NCBI GenBank assembly: GCA_001512505.1
Contig: LFSC01000018.1
Location: forward strand, 1-38,921
From: Clostridiaceae bacterium DTU079
Lineage (GTDB): Bacteria; Bacillota; Clostridia; Acetivibrionales; Acetivibrionaceae
Direction: 5' to 3'
Length of the DNA stretch: 38,921 nt
Of the stretch, positions 16,657-25,219 are shown in pieces. Each line of letters opens with the position of its first letter. Position 1 is the first letter of the stretch. Made by a program: the position numbers and the translations under genes. The notes under the pieces were generated by a model, which saw only the letters and a list, made by a program, of their open reading frames with translations, was not told the origin of the DNA and did not search any database.

Positions 16657-18489
16657 CTATTTTTCAACAAAGGCAACATTTATACCGTTAATAAATTCAA
16701 CATTGTTTTTGGTCTGTATCAAACGGTTGATAAGCATTTCCGTAACCTCAGCCGTTCCCATGTTGCTCATTGCCTTTCTGATTGCCCAAATACCTTCAAG
16801 CTCCTTCTGGTCCAAAAGCAGCTCTTCTCTTCTGGTTCCGGATTTGTTTATATCTATGGCAGGGAATATTCTCTTTTCGGAAAGCCTTCTGTCGAGATGA
16901 AGCTCCATATTACCCGTACCCTTGAATTCCTCAAATATAACATCATCCATCCTGCTTCCGGTCTCAATAAGTGCAGTTGCCATAATGGTCAGGCTTCCGC
17001 CGTCTTCAATATTTCTTGCGGCTCCGAAGAATCTCTTCGGTTTATGAAGGGCACCGGGATCAAGACCTCCCGACAAAGTTCTTCCTGTTGGAGGAATTGT
17101 AAGGTTATATGCCCTTGCAAGCCTTGTAATACTGTCTAAAAGTATTACAACATCCTTCTTTTGTTCCACCAGTCTCTGTGCTCTTTCCAGAACCATTTCG
17201 GCTACTTTTATGTGATGCTCCGGCACCTCGTCAAAGGTAGAATAAATAACCTCTCCGTTTATCGAACGCTGCATATCCGTTACTTCTTCAGGTCTTTCAT
17301 CAATAAGAAGCACGATAAGCTCCATTTCAGGATAATTGGTGGTAATTGCATTCGCAATTTTCTTTAAAAGTATGGTCTTACCGGCTTTAGGAGGCGAAAC
17401 AATCATTCCCCTTTGGCCCTTTCCTATTGGTGCTATCAAATCAATTAATCTTGTTGACAATTCTCTTGGAGATGTTTCGAGAGTAATCCGCTTATCCGGA
17501 TAAATCGGAGTCAAGTACTCGAAAGGAACTCTTTTAGCTGCAACCTCCGGCGGATCTCCGTTAACGGTTTGGACATACAATAAAGCTTGGAATTTTTCTC
17601 CCTCTTTTGGTATACGTCCCTTTCCACGGATTTTGTCTCCCGTTTTAAGATTGAATCTTCGTATTTGTGAAGGTGAAACGTATACGTCCTTGGGACCGGA
17701 TAGATAATTATCACTTCTCAAAAAGCCGTATCCGTCAGGTAAAACTTCCAGTACTCCCTCAACAGGATCATCACTTTCTATCTTTTCAAAAGCATTTATC
17801 GGCTTTTCATTTTCTTTCTTCTGTTCGTTGGCTTTTTTCTCAGTCTTTGCCTTTTCAGCTCCGTTTTCAAGCCCTGCTTCCTCAATATTGGCAGAATCTT
17901 TGTTTTCCACAAGTCTTGAAGCATCACTTTGCTTAGCTGACTCGTCTTTTAAAACAGCCTCATCACTTTTTACTTCAACGGTATTAACTTCAGAACCGGC
18001 TGTTTTAGCACTCTTTTCGGCTTCGTCCTCTATATAGGCTTGATCATTCTTTTCCTCAGCCTTATCAATATTAGATTCATATTTTTCTTCAGCAGCAGGC
18101 TCGGATTTTTGCTCAACCTGTTGCTCGTTTTTTTCAGTCACTGTTTTCTCTTGAGTTTTTTCTTCATTGGATTTGTTTAATTTGGGCCTTCCTCTTTTAG
18201 ATTTTCTTAACACAAGAGGAGCTTCCTCCACAGGATTTTCTTGTTTATTTTCCGAAACACCTTCAGTGCTGCCAGTCTCCTCTTGAAGCTCAGTGTTGAT
18301 TTCCGCGTCCTTGGCTTCCTGCGTATTAATTTCATTTTGAACTGCGTTTAAGCCGCCGTTATTAGCTGCCTCATAAATTTTTTCGATAAGCTCGCTTTTT
18401 CTATACTTTGTAATTTTTTTAATCCCCATCATCTTCGCAATATACCTTAAATCCTCCAGCGTCTTATCATTGAGCTTAATATCCTCCAT
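16657..18489 (-). CDS. rho: Transcription termination factor Rho with large charged insert
   Basis: A 610-aa Rho, against about 420-430 aa usually. Residues 1-43 are the Rho N-terminal helical domain. About residues 44-235 are a low-complexity E/K/A/N-rich segment likely to be disordered; it contains KRGRPKL at 98-104, an AT-hook-like core. Residues 240-310 form the cold-shock-type primary RNA site ([16 protein letters not shown]). The ATPase domain has the P-loop PPKAGKT at 366-372, followed by [12 protein letters not shown], and [14 protein letters not shown]. The insert would enlarge or modify nucleic-acid binding (inference). A strong promoter with a leader of about 130 bases precedes it; rpmE follows. 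Confidence 0.96.
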   Translation of the reverse strand: MEDIKLNDKTLEDLRYIAKMMGIKKITKYRKSELIEKIYEAANNGGLNAVQNEINTQEAKDAEINTELQEETGSTEGVSENKQENPVEEAPLVLRKSKRGRPKLNKSNEEKTQEKTVTEKNEQQVEQKSEPAAEEKYESNIDKAEEKNDQAYIEDEAEKSAKTAGSEVNTVEVKSDEAVLKDESAKQSDASRLVENKDSANIEEAGLENGAEKAKTEKKANEQKKENEKPINAFEKIESDDPVEGVLEVLPDGYGFLRSDNYLSGPKDVYVSPSQIRRFNLKTGDKIRGKGRIPKEGEKFQALLYVQTVNGDPPEVAAKRVPFEYLTPIYPDKRITLETSPRELSTRLIDLIAPIGKGQRGMIVSPPKAGKTILLKKIANAITTNYPEMELIVLLIDERPEEVTDMQRSINGEVIYSTFDEVPEHHIKVAEMVLERAQRLVEQKKDVVILLDSITRLARAYNLTIPPTGRTLSGGLDPGALHKPKRFFGAARNIEDGGSLTIMATALIETGSRMDDVIFEEFKGTGNMELHLDRRLSEKRIFPAIDINKSGTRREELLLDQKELEGIWAIRKAMSNMGTAEVTEMLINRLIQTKNNVEFINGINVAFVEK

Positions 18490-18585
18490 GTTACACCACC
18501 TTATTTATACATAATATTTATTTCCATATAATAGGGAGTTCATTCATTCAGATAATATATAAAACCCTTTTATACCTTGGAAAGG

Positions 18586-18723
18586 TTAATACTTGAGGAG
18601 AATTATCGAGTATCGCACTATAAGCAATAACATTATACCAACGCAAATTATATTTGTCAATTGTACATATACTGAACCAAGCAGCCCAAAAATCACGCTT
18701 CTCATATTATCAGCATTACCCAT
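18586..18723 (-). CDS. Possible 45-aa membrane protein
   Basis: From an ATG at 18723 with ACGAGG upstream: MGNADNMRSVIFGLLGSVYV followed by a single hydrophobic helix (NIICVGIMLLLIVRYSIILL). The rho promoter (18632-18660) lies inside this frame, which weakens the case; the hydrophobic sequence may be an accident of AT-rich DNA. No family recognised. Confidence 0.3.
   Translation of the reverse strand: MGNADNMRSVIFGLLGSVYVQLTNIICVGIMLLLIVRYSIILLKY
18632..18660 (-). promoter_or_regulatory. Promoter of rho
   Basis: Minus strand: TTGACA (18660-18655), 17-bp spacer, TATAAT (18637-18632); a perfect consensus. Start expected near 18625, so rho has a leader of about 135 bases, long enough for the autoregulation known for rho in other bacteria (inference). 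Confidence 0.88.
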
Positions 18724-18938
18724 GATAAAACCTCGTAGAAATTTAATTTGGAACTCATGCAATACGGATGTGACTATTGCCAATAGCTAAATACTATAAT
18801 AATCCCCAAAATCAACTCATTAATATAACCTATTTTTATAATTTTATATATAACTAAAATTTACGGCTTATAAATATAATATACCATATTTATCTAACTG
18901 TCCACCCCAAAATATAAAATAATTACAAAAAATATTAA

Positions 18939-19607
18939 TCATTTTCTATCCCTTTTTTTCATGAGAGACTGTGAAGTCCCTGTATCTGAGGGTTCATTCT
19001 CATTTAAAAGCAATATCTGCTTTAACTGCAAATTGTTCTTAAGGTGTTCGTTGGACGAAGCAAAAATCGTTTTATTGGCCAGGCATTTTTTACACCTCAA
19101 ATAAATTTTATCGCAAAGCAATATTAATTCTATATCATTATTGCCACATTCGCAAGATAAATTACCTTTCTCGGCAATATCATGAATAATATTTACCGTA
19201 TCAAACATAACCTGTGTATTAATAAAGTAGTTATCATAACCAAACATGTCTATAAGTTCATCAAATTCCTTCTCCAGATTGTCAATTTTTCGTCTTACAT
19301 CCCGGTCATTGCCTATAAAGCACTGCTGCATGCCGGTTTTTGGGCAATTGAGCACACTGACTTCCGCGGAAACAAACTCTTTTCTGCCAAGAAGATATAT
19401 ATGGTCCGAGCCGCACCCTATACAAGGTATGATAATCCTATAGCTCATCGGGTTCTCCCTGGCTATAACCAGTGATGATCCATTGCACCTGCAATTAAAC
19501 CAAATTTCTTTTTTGTATGTCAAATCAAAAAGTGATACGTTAATAAACTGAAATGTACCGCAGGATGAACACTTAAACGCAATGGTTGTACTGGTATCTA
19601 TTATCAT
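18939..19607 (-). CDS. Multi-zinc-ribbon protein of unknown function
   Basis: A 222-aa cytoplasmic protein starting MIIDTSTTIAFKCSSCGTFQ with GAGGTGGG upstream. Paired cysteines (KCSSCG, NCRCN, PCIGCGS, SCECGNN, RCKKC) suggest up to three zinc ribbons arranged around a charged helical middle (RKIDNLEKEFDELIDMFGYD). I do not recognise a named family. It is divergent from the CPBP protease gene; longer in-frame starts up to 19796 would overlap that gene and lack ribosome sites. Confidence 0.75.
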   Translation of the reverse strand: MIIDTSTTIAFKCSSCGTFQFINVSLFDLTYKKEIWFNCRCNGSSLVIARENPMSYRIIIPCIGCGSDHIYLLGRKEFVSAEVSVLNCPKTGMQQCFIGNDRDVRRKIDNLEKEFDELIDMFGYDNYFINTQVMFDTVNIIHDIAEKGNLSCECGNNDIELILLCDKIYLRCKKCLANKTIFASSNEHLKNNLQLKQILLLNENEPSDTGTSQSLMKKRDRK

Positions 19608-19758
19608 TTTACCCACCTCTAATATATAATTCGTGGAGAACATGAAAAAATCCTTTTTTTCCTGCTTTATTTTTACTGTTTTATTTTTTATTGATAGCAT
19701 TATTGAATTTTTTTTATTATAATAATGGTATTGTAAAAAGAATCTAAGGAGCATTAGC

Positions 19759-20664
19759 ATGAATAAATTATTCTCGAATTTTTTGAAATATGCCAAGCTG
19801 TTAATAAAGCCTTCAGCCTTTATACTGCTGTATTTAGCCCTATACTTTGCCGCACAGATAATAATAACACTTATTGCCGCTATACCTCAATTAATCATTG
19901 GATTATCCGAAAATCCGGATATTATTTATGATTATGGTGCCCTTGAAGCATTAGTTAACAATATAATATTCGAATGGGCCATCCCCGGCATGCTTATTTC
20001 AATATTTGTTTGTCTACCGATTTATTTTTTAATTTCAAAATTGCGAAAACAAAACTTTTTCGAGTACTGTAAATTTTACAAAACCGGTACTGTAGTTGTC
20101 GGTCTTAGCTTGATACTGGGAATATCCATGAACGTTTTCGTTACCCTGTTTTTAAACTATATAAACAACCTGATACCGCTTCAAGAAATATCAAAGGGTT
20201 ACGAGAATTTAGCGGAATTAATCATGAGCGGAAATACCTTTCTGCTTTTTATAATCGTCGGAATTATGGGACCAATTATAGAAGAAGTAATTTTCAGAGG
20301 CCTGGTTTACAGCGAATTAAGAAAAGTTTTAAATGTCCCGGCGGTAATAATCATACAAGCTTTACTTTTCGCAGTTTACCATATGAATATTATACAGGGA
20401 GTAAATGCCTTTTTTATTGGAGTGGTTTTGGGCATAGCTGTTTACAAAACCGGCTCAATATGGCCCGCAATCGCAATCCACATTTCCTTTAACAGTATAA
20501 ACGTCCTCATGAGCAGAGCAATGCCCGAAAGCTTTGGTACATTTTTGGAGAGCTACCATCTTCTTATGTTTGCCGCAAGTATATTGCTCACAGCAGCCAT
20601 CTTAATGCTGATATGGTTTTTCCCTCGCAGGGATCCCGCATGCATTGAGGAAAACAGCCGTTGA
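19759..20664 (+). CDS. CPBP family intramembrane metalloprotease
   Basis: A 301-aa multi-helix protein of the CAAX protease/bacteriocin-processing family. The metal-binding motifs are seen as EEVIFRGLVYSELRKV, FAVYHMN and AIHISFNS, in the correct order within the C-terminal half. AAGGAG lies before the ATG. Family members process prenylated or peptide substrates or act in self-immunity; nothing nearby indicates the substrate. It ends with a terminator at 20842-20880. Confidence 0.93.
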   Translation: MNKLFSNFLKYAKLLIKPSAFILLYLALYFAAQIIITLIAAIPQLIIGLSENPDIIYDYGALEALVNNIIFEWAIPGMLISIFVCLPIYFLISKLRKQNFFEYCKFYKTGTVVVGLSLILGISMNVFVTLFLNYINNLIPLQEISKGYENLAELIMSGNTFLLFIIVGIMGPIIEEVIFRGLVYSELRKVLNVPAVIIIQALLFAVYHMNIIQGVNAFFIGVVLGIAVYKTGSIWPAIAIHISFNSINVLMSRAMPESFGTFLESYHLLMFAASILLTAAILMLIWFFPRRDPACIEENSR

Positions 20665-20667
20665 ACC

Positions 20668-20767
20668 GGTGCTGTTTCAAACTTGACAGACTCATAGCGA
20701 AAATGCAAAGGATCTTGTTGCATACATATATGACGGTTCTGTTTCAATATTAACAGTCTCATAGCAA
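20668..20767. repeat. Imperfect 33-bp direct repeats, period 67 bp
   Basis: Copy 1 at 20668-20700 and copy 2 at 20735-20767 share GGT.CTGTTTCAA..TT.ACAG.CTCATAGC. On the minus strand both contain GCTATGAG and end in TTGAAAC. Only two copies exist and similarity runs past the putative repeat edge. A 14-bp palindrome AGGTTGTACAACCT (20767-20780) adjoins copy 2. They lie in the 3' region of the CPBP gene transcript; role unknown. Confidence 0.55.
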
Positions 20768-20841
20768 GGTTGTACAACCTCAATTTTATGTCAATCCTAT
20801 AATGATATTTGAACCGTATCACATCCAACCTTTTATAATAC

Positions 20842-20880
20842 AAAATGCTGTGTTTGTAGTATTTAGAACGCAGCATTTTT
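20842..20880 (+). terminator. Terminator of the CPBP protease gene
   Basis: AAAATGCTG (20842-20850) pairs with CAGCATTTT (20871-20879) around an internal GTT/AAC extension and is followed by a short U-run. It lies about 180 bases after the stop codon. Confidence 0.75.
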
Positions 20881-20999
20881 AAATTGGCAAAACCTTACAT
20901 AATCCCTTAAAAAATTTTATGAAAACAATCACCTTTCATTACTCAAATCATAATATATAGTATAAAACAATCATCAAAACATGAAAGGGGCAATTACAA

Positions 21000-21353
21000 A
21001 TGTTGGATTTCAATTATGACGAATTAAAAAACCAACTCAAAGCTGAAATTGAAAACGAAATGGAAGCTAAATTGAAAGCTTTAAGCACAAGCGGTGCTGA
21101 TTCTAAAGCTTCAGCTGATAATGATGCCGATACTGACGTTGACGTAAAAGAAAAAGAATTTCATGAACAAATAAACAAGCAAATTAATTATAACTTCATT
21201 ACCCAGAAACAGTATCAGGGTCAGAAAGCTGAAAATGACTCCGACAGCGATTCAGATGTCGATGCTGGCGTTAGTGCCGGTGTTGCTGCTGAAACCAAGT
21301 CTAAATCCAATTCTGAAGGTGAAGCAGAACAGGCAATTTTAAAGAGGAAATAA
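21000..21353 (+). CDS. Charged low-complexity protein of unknown function
   Basis: A 117-aa protein, MLDFNYDELKNQLKAEIENE, with a helical start, Asp/Ser/Ala-rich stretches (SDSDSDVDAGVSAG) and an N/Q-rich middle (INKQINYNFITQKQYQ). AAAGGGG precedes the ATG. It has no signal peptide or membrane segment. The composition suggests an intrinsically disordered structural protein, for instance of the spore surface, but this is a guess. The next gene, 130 bases downstream, may be co-expressed. Confidence 0.7.
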   Translation: MLDFNYDELKNQLKAEIENEMEAKLKALSTSGADSKASADNDADTDVDVKEKEFHEQINKQINYNFITQKQYQGQKAENDSDSDSDVDAGVSAGVAAETKSKSNSEGEAEQAILKRK

Positions 21354-21365
21354 CAATAGCGTGAA

Positions 21366-21388
21366 GCTAGTGGGTTAATCCCGCTAGC
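21366..21388 (+). terminator. Hairpin between two small genes
   Basis: GCTAGTGGG, TTAAT, CCCGCTAGC: a 9-bp stem with one mismatch, 12 bases after the upstream stop codon. No U-tract follows, so it may act as an mRNA 3'-end stabiliser or partial terminator. Confidence 0.45.
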
Positions 21389-21485
21389 ATCATATAATAA
21401 AATTGGGTAACCGAGAATAATGAAAGCTCACGGACACCGGTATACAAGAACCAATCTTGACGGTGGCGGATCAGGAGGTTTAAAT

Positions 21486-21935
21486 ATGACAGAGCAGGAC
21501 AGTGCACTTGAAAAGAAGGATAATGTTCAAAGTATATTGGACAAAATCACAAAGGACAGCTTTCAATATAATTCTCAAGACCTGAGCCAAGATCAGAGGA
21601 TGGACGTCAACCCAATACAGCTGAACACCCAAAATATCCATATTAACCTTGATAAAGACCTTTATAAATTAGCGGGAAAAATTACAGGAACCACACGTCT
21701 TAAAAACAGCTTAGATATTGTTCCCTATGTCCATATATTCCTGTATTTCGGTGACGACCATGGGATTCCGGTGCATAACACAACTTCCGATAAGGACGGT
21801 AACTTTGCAATAAACGACTTGCCACCGGGATTTTATACTCTTTTCGCACAGGCCGGCAATAATTTAAAATATTATTCCAAGTATATTAAGCTGCTGCCCG
21901 GGGAGCAGGCACATCAATCCGTGTTGTTAAAATAA
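21486..21935 (+). CDS. Carboxypeptidase-regulatory-like (Cna B-type) domain protein
   Basis: A 149-aa protein with a disordered N-terminal half (MTEQDSALEKKDNVQSILDK). A beta-sandwich of the carboxypeptidase-regulatory type follows: LYKLAGKITG, VPYVHIFLYFGDD, TTSDKDGNFAINDLPPGFYTLFAQA. The ATG at 21486 has a perfect AGGAGG site eight bases away; a frame from 21420 lacks one. No signal peptide is seen, so the protein may be cytoplasmic or assembled on the spore. Function unknown. Confidence 0.8.
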   Translation: MTEQDSALEKKDNVQSILDKITKDSFQYNSQDLSQDQRMDVNPIQLNTQNIHINLDKDLYKLAGKITGTTRLKNSLDIVPYVHIFLYFGDDHGIPVHNTTSDKDGNFAINDLPPGFYTLFAQAGNNLKYYSKYIKLLPGEQAHQSVLLK

Positions 21936-21966
21936 TGAGGAAGAAAAAAGTAAATCCCCAAAAAGG

Positions 21967-21993
21967 AAAAACCCCGCAACAATCAATGTTGCG
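21967..21993 (-). terminator. Terminator of the tRNA pair
   Basis: Minus strand CGCAAC, 7-nt loop, GTTGCG, then GGGGTTTTT, directly after tRNA-Thr. Confidence 0.8.
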
Positions 21994-21999
21994 AGGCTC

Positions 22000-22075
22000 T
22001 GGAGCTGGTGGACGGACTTGAACCCCCGACCTGCTGATTACAAATCAGCTGCTCTACCGACTGAGCTACACCAGC
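22000..22075 (-). tRNA. tRNA-Thr (anticodon TGT)
   Basis: 76 nt on the minus strand with the acceptor GCTGGTG pairing to CACCAGC, a D-arm GCTCAGTCGGTAGAGC, the anticodon loop TTTGTAA (anticodon TGT, reading ACA) and the T-arm GGTTCAAGTCC. CCA is encoded. Confidence 0.96.
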
Positions 22076-22078
22076 ATA

Positions 22079-22154
22079 TGGTGGGCACTATAGGGCTCGA
22101 ACCTATGACCCCCTGCTTGTAAGGCAGATGCTCTCCCAGCTGAGCTAAGCGCCC
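22079..22154 (-). tRNA. tRNA-Val (anticodon TAC)
   Basis: 76 nt on the minus strand: the acceptor GGGCGCT pairs with AGTGCCC (one G-T wobble), with a D-arm GCTCAGCTGGGAGAGC, the anticodon loop CTTACAA (anticodon TAC) and the T-arm GGTTCGAGCCC. CCA is encoded. It is the first gene of the tRNA-Val/tRNA-Thr unit, four bases from the next. Confidence 0.96.
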
Positions 22155-22182
22155 TAATAACCCTTGCTTTTTCGCAAGAGTT

Positions 22183-22212
22183 ATTATAGCACTAAGTAAT
22201 ATAAAAAGTCAA
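22183..22212 (-). promoter_or_regulatory. Promoter of the tRNA-Val/Thr unit
   Basis: Minus strand TTGACT (22212-22207), 18-bp spacer, TATAAT (22188-22183). A 12-bp-armed inverted repeat (22156-22185, AATAAC.CTTGC / GCAAG.GTTATT) overlaps the -10 box and the start; its role is unclear. Confidence 0.75.
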
Positions 22213-22304
22213 TCAAAAAATAGGATGAATTTTTTAGTATACATAGTAAATTTTCTCTTACTGTAAATATAAATAATGGAAAAATGCTTTTAAAGCTTTC
22301 CATA

Positions 22305-23465
22305 CTAAACATTCATTCTATTATACATATTGAGCGCACTCTCAACTATTGCATCCATATTGTAATATTTGTATTCTGCCAGCCTTCCCAGCAAGAATAG
22401 ATTATCTATTCCCTCGAGCATATTCTTGTAATCGTTGTACATTTTCATATTTTCCTGTGTGAATATAGGATAGAAGGGGATATTGCCTACACTTCCCGTC
22501 CTATTGTATTCCATCGGATATTCCTTGACAATTGTAGTCTTTCCTTCAATCCTTTGTCCCGTGAGATGCTTAAACTCGGTAATACGGGTGTAAAGCATGT
22601 CATTGGGATAATTTACGGTGCCCTTGGGCTGGTAATAGTTCATTTCATAGGTCTCAAACTTAAAATCCAAAGACCTGTAGGGAAGAACTCCGAGCCTGTA
22701 TTCTAAAAGTTCATCAATTGCACCGGTATAAACCACCGGGCCGTTGAAGACCTCTCCTTCAAAGAACAGCTTCTTTTTTACCGTATCGATTTTAATAAGA
22801 TCGCAAGCATTGGTGTTCAATCTTACCGTTATATTCTCATGATTCAAAAGCCTCTCAAATAACCGGGTATATCCTTCTTCCGGCAACCCCTGGTACTCAT
22901 CCTGAAAATACCGGTTGTCAAAGGAAATGTGTACCGGAACCCTTGCGGTAACCTGGGGATCAATCTCTTCCGGCTTTAGCCCCCACTGCTTCATTGTATA
23001 ATTGATAAATATCTTTTCATAAACATAATCGGCAACCTTCCGTATCTCCGGGTTTTCGTCCTGTCTGAGCGTTAAAATGGGTATTCTGCTCTCCATCCCG
23101 TGCTTCGACACCAGTATTTCTTTTAAGCGAACCGCAGTCTCTGCGTCAAACACCTGCTTTAACGTATTCAAATTAAACGGAATGGGAACCAACTTCCCGT
23201 CTATACTTCCCGCCACCTCATGCTGGTAATTGTTCCAGGAGGTATAGTCGGAAAGATACTCATAAACCCTTTTGGAATACGTATGAAAAATATGGGGTCC
23301 GTATTTATGTATAAGTATACCGCTACTGTCAAAGCAGTCATACATGTTTCCTGCTATATGATTTCTCTTTTCAATAATCAAAACCCTCTTGTTCGACTTT
23401 TCGGCAAGCTCCCTTGCAATCACAGCTCCCGCAAAACCTGCTCCCACCACAATACAATCAAACAT
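22305..23465 (-). CDS. glf: UDP-galactopyranose mutase
   Basis: A flavoenzyme converting UDP-galactopyranose to UDP-galactofuranose for surface glycans. The 386-aa length is typical. Seen are the FAD-binding start FDCIVVGAGFAGAVIARELAE, IHKYGPHIFHT, MKQWGLKPEEIDPQVTARVPV, and the C-terminal GRLAEYKYYNMDAIVESAL. AAAGGATGATAGG precedes the ATG. It is the last gene of a minus-strand block after a flippase and a glycosyltransferase, implying galactofuranose-containing polysaccharide export. Three 14-bp tandem repeats lie just upstream. Confidence 0.96.
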   Translation of the reverse strand: MFDCIVVGAGFAGAVIARELAEKSNKRVLIIEKRNHIAGNMYDCFDSSGILIHKYGPHIFHTYSKRVYEYLSDYTSWNNYQHEVAGSIDGKLVPIPFNLNTLKQVFDAETAVRLKEILVSKHGMESRIPILTLRQDENPEIRKVADYVYEKIFINYTMKQWGLKPEEIDPQVTARVPVHISFDNRYFQDEYQGLPEEGYTRLFERLLNHENITVRLNTNACDLIKIDTVKKKLFFEGEVFNGPVVYTGAIDELLEYRLGVLPYRSLDFKFETYEMNYYQPKGTVNYPNDMLYTRITEFKHLTGQRIEGKTTIVKEYPMEYNRTGSVGNIPFYPIFTQENMKMYNDYKNMLEGIDNLFLLGRLAEYKYYNMDAIVESALNMYNRMNV

Positions 23466-23493
23466 AACCTATCATCCTTTAGTATTATTCTAG

Positions 23494-23535
23494 CTTAATA
23501 TTATTCACTTAATATTATTCACTTGATATTATTCG
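23494..23535. repeat. Three tandem 14-bp repeats upstream of glf
   Basis: CTTAATATTATTCA at 23494 and 23508 (identical), then CTTGATATTATTCG at 23522, in the 88-base gap between the flippase and glf. Such short identical units can change copy number by slippage and thereby alter spacing or mRNA in front of glf. Confidence 0.85.
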
Positions 23536-23553
23536 CTTCATCCACGCTTTTAC

Positions 23554-25023
23554 TCATACCGTTTTTTTAATAAACCCTACTCTACCGGCAACCTTTTTTA
23601 TCACATCATATACAATTTCATCCTTAAAAAGCAGCAATACCAAAAGATATGCCGCCCCTGTCAAACCGGCAGCCGCAAATAGCATAACAAATACATTTCC
23701 TATAGGCAAGTAGCTTACAGCATAGGCCACTATAGCCATAACCAGGGAAGCTCCTATATACTTAAGCATTCCCTTTGATAAAAAGGTTTTTCCCACCAAC
23801 TGCCATGTAAAAATCATCTGTATAAGAGTTACAACGCTTTCTGCAATAACCGAAGCCACTGCAGCTCCGTTCCTCGCAAATATAGGTATCAGAAGCATAT
23901 TCAATGTAAAATTGACAACAGCACCGCCCATTACCGAATACATTGTCAGCTTTTCCTTGCCAAGAGGTATCAATATCTGTATGCCGATAAGATTGCTAAG
24001 GGAAATAATCAATACTATCGGCAGCAATATTCTCATTGTAATTGTTGATTCGGCAAACAAGTCTCCTCCCATTATATCAATGATTTTATCGGCAAACACA
24101 TAAAGAAACACCATGCTTGGAAGAGCTGCAAACACAATAAAATAAAGGGCTTTGGAGACAACCCGTTTAAACTCCTCCCTGGCACTGTGCTCAATAAAAT
24201 AGGATAATCTGGGCAGTAAAACCGTTCCCAGTGAAGTAACCAATGTAATTACCGCTCTGGATACCTTGATTGAGGTGGAATAGAGCCCTACCTCCCTGTC
24301 ATCTGTCAGAAAGCCCAGCATAACCGTGTCCAGATTGGCATATATACTGATGGCAAGGTTCATGGCAAACAAAGTCAGTATCGGCTTCATATGCCTCTTG
24401 AAATCATAATTTCCCACCGGACGCAAGCTGACTATTTTGCGGGCATTGATTGCATTTAAAATATTAGAGCCCACACTGGAAATAATCAATATAAGTGCAT
24501 AAAACATATAGTCATTCTCAGTCCGCACAAGAAGGAACAGCGTCCCTAAAGAAATAAGCTTAAAGATTACGCTCCTTACCGTTATATATAAGTATTCCTC
24601 CTTGGCCTGATACAGCCACTCAACCCCAAGGGTGGTAAACAGAATGCTTAAACTTGTCAGCATTATAAGCTCTTTTTCCTGATACAGCTTCGGAACAAAG
24701 GCTATGCACGCTGCAAGTATCACATAGGCTACCAATGTCCACAGCATGTTTAAAATAAAGAGCTCTTGGGCAACCTTCGTCAGCTTCTCTCTGTCATCCC
24801 TCACCTTTGCACACTCGCGGATCCCATAGAGGGGTATCCCGAGAGAAGCAAGCATGATAAAGTATGAAATAACCGAAGAAGCAAAATCCACCCTTCCTAT
24901 GCCTTCGGGCATCAATATCCTGGAGGCATAGGGAAGTACTATGATAGGAAAAAACATATTTAAGATAATTCTGAGCCCGTTTATAATAAAATTCAGTTTT
25001 ATTGACTTTTGTTTCTTCTCCAA
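23554..25023 (-). CDS. Polysaccharide flippase (Wzx/PST family)
   Basis: A 489-aa protein with about 14 membrane helices from start to end, beginning MEKKQKSIKLNFIINGLRII and including the family block FPIIVLPYASRILMPEGIGRVDF. It moves lipid-linked glycan units across the membrane. The start appears to be a TTG at 25023 with AGAAGGG upstream; no nearby in-frame ATG preserves the first helix. Its neighbours are a glycosyltransferase upstream (196-base gap with tandem repeats) and glf downstream, forming a small surface-glycan block. Confidence 0.92.
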   Translation of the reverse strand: MEKKQKSIKLNFIINGLRIILNMFFPIIVLPYASRILMPEGIGRVDFASSVISYFIMLASLGIPLYGIRECAKVRDDREKLTKVAQELFILNMLWTLVAYVILAACIAFVPKLYQEKELIMLTSLSILFTTLGVEWLYQAKEEYLYITVRSVIFKLISLGTLFLLVRTENDYMFYALILIISSVGSNILNAINARKIVSLRPVGNYDFKRHMKPILTLFAMNLAISIYANLDTVMLGFLTDDREVGLYSTSIKVSRAVITLVTSLGTVLLPRLSYFIEHSAREEFKRVVSKALYFIVFAALPSMVFLYVFADKIIDIMGGDLFAESTITMRILLPIVLIISLSNLIGIQILIPLGKEKLTMYSVMGGAVVNFTLNMLLIPIFARNGAAVASVIAESVVTLIQMIFTWQLVGKTFLSKGMLKYIGASLVMAIVAYAVSYLPIGNVFVMLFAAAGLTGAAYLLVLLLFKDEIVYDVIKKVAGRVGFIKKTV

Positions 25024-25127
25024 AACGTACCCTTCTTTACGTCTGCAATATTTACATTTCCGTACACGTCTTTACGGTTCGGTTTTCTTCTCTATACACG
25101 TTGTTTTCATCTCTATGCACGTTTTCG

Positions 25128-25210
25128 TGCCTGAAATTATTCGTCTCTTTGTTCATTCATTATGCCTGAAATTATACGTCTCTTTGTCTATTCTTTATAC
25201 CTGAAATATA
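25128..25210. repeat. 35-bp tandem repeat, about 2.4 copies
   Basis: Units start at 25128, 25163 and 25198 with (T)(G/A)CCTGAAAT, followed in the first two by TAT(T/A)CGTCTCTTTGT. Just upstream is another degenerate pair (CTCTATACACGTT, CTCTATGCACGTT). They fill the gap between the glycosyltransferase and flippase genes; no gene is seen there. Confidence 0.8.
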
Positions 25211-25219
25211 TTTGAGATT

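Noticed and set aside
20668..20767. CRISPR array
   Set aside because: Only two imperfect copies, no third unit 67 bp on either side, and no cas genes in the window.
22156..22185. RNA hairpin in the tRNA-Val leader
   Set aside because: The -10 box lies inside the repeat, so about half of the stem would not be transcribed from the predicted start.
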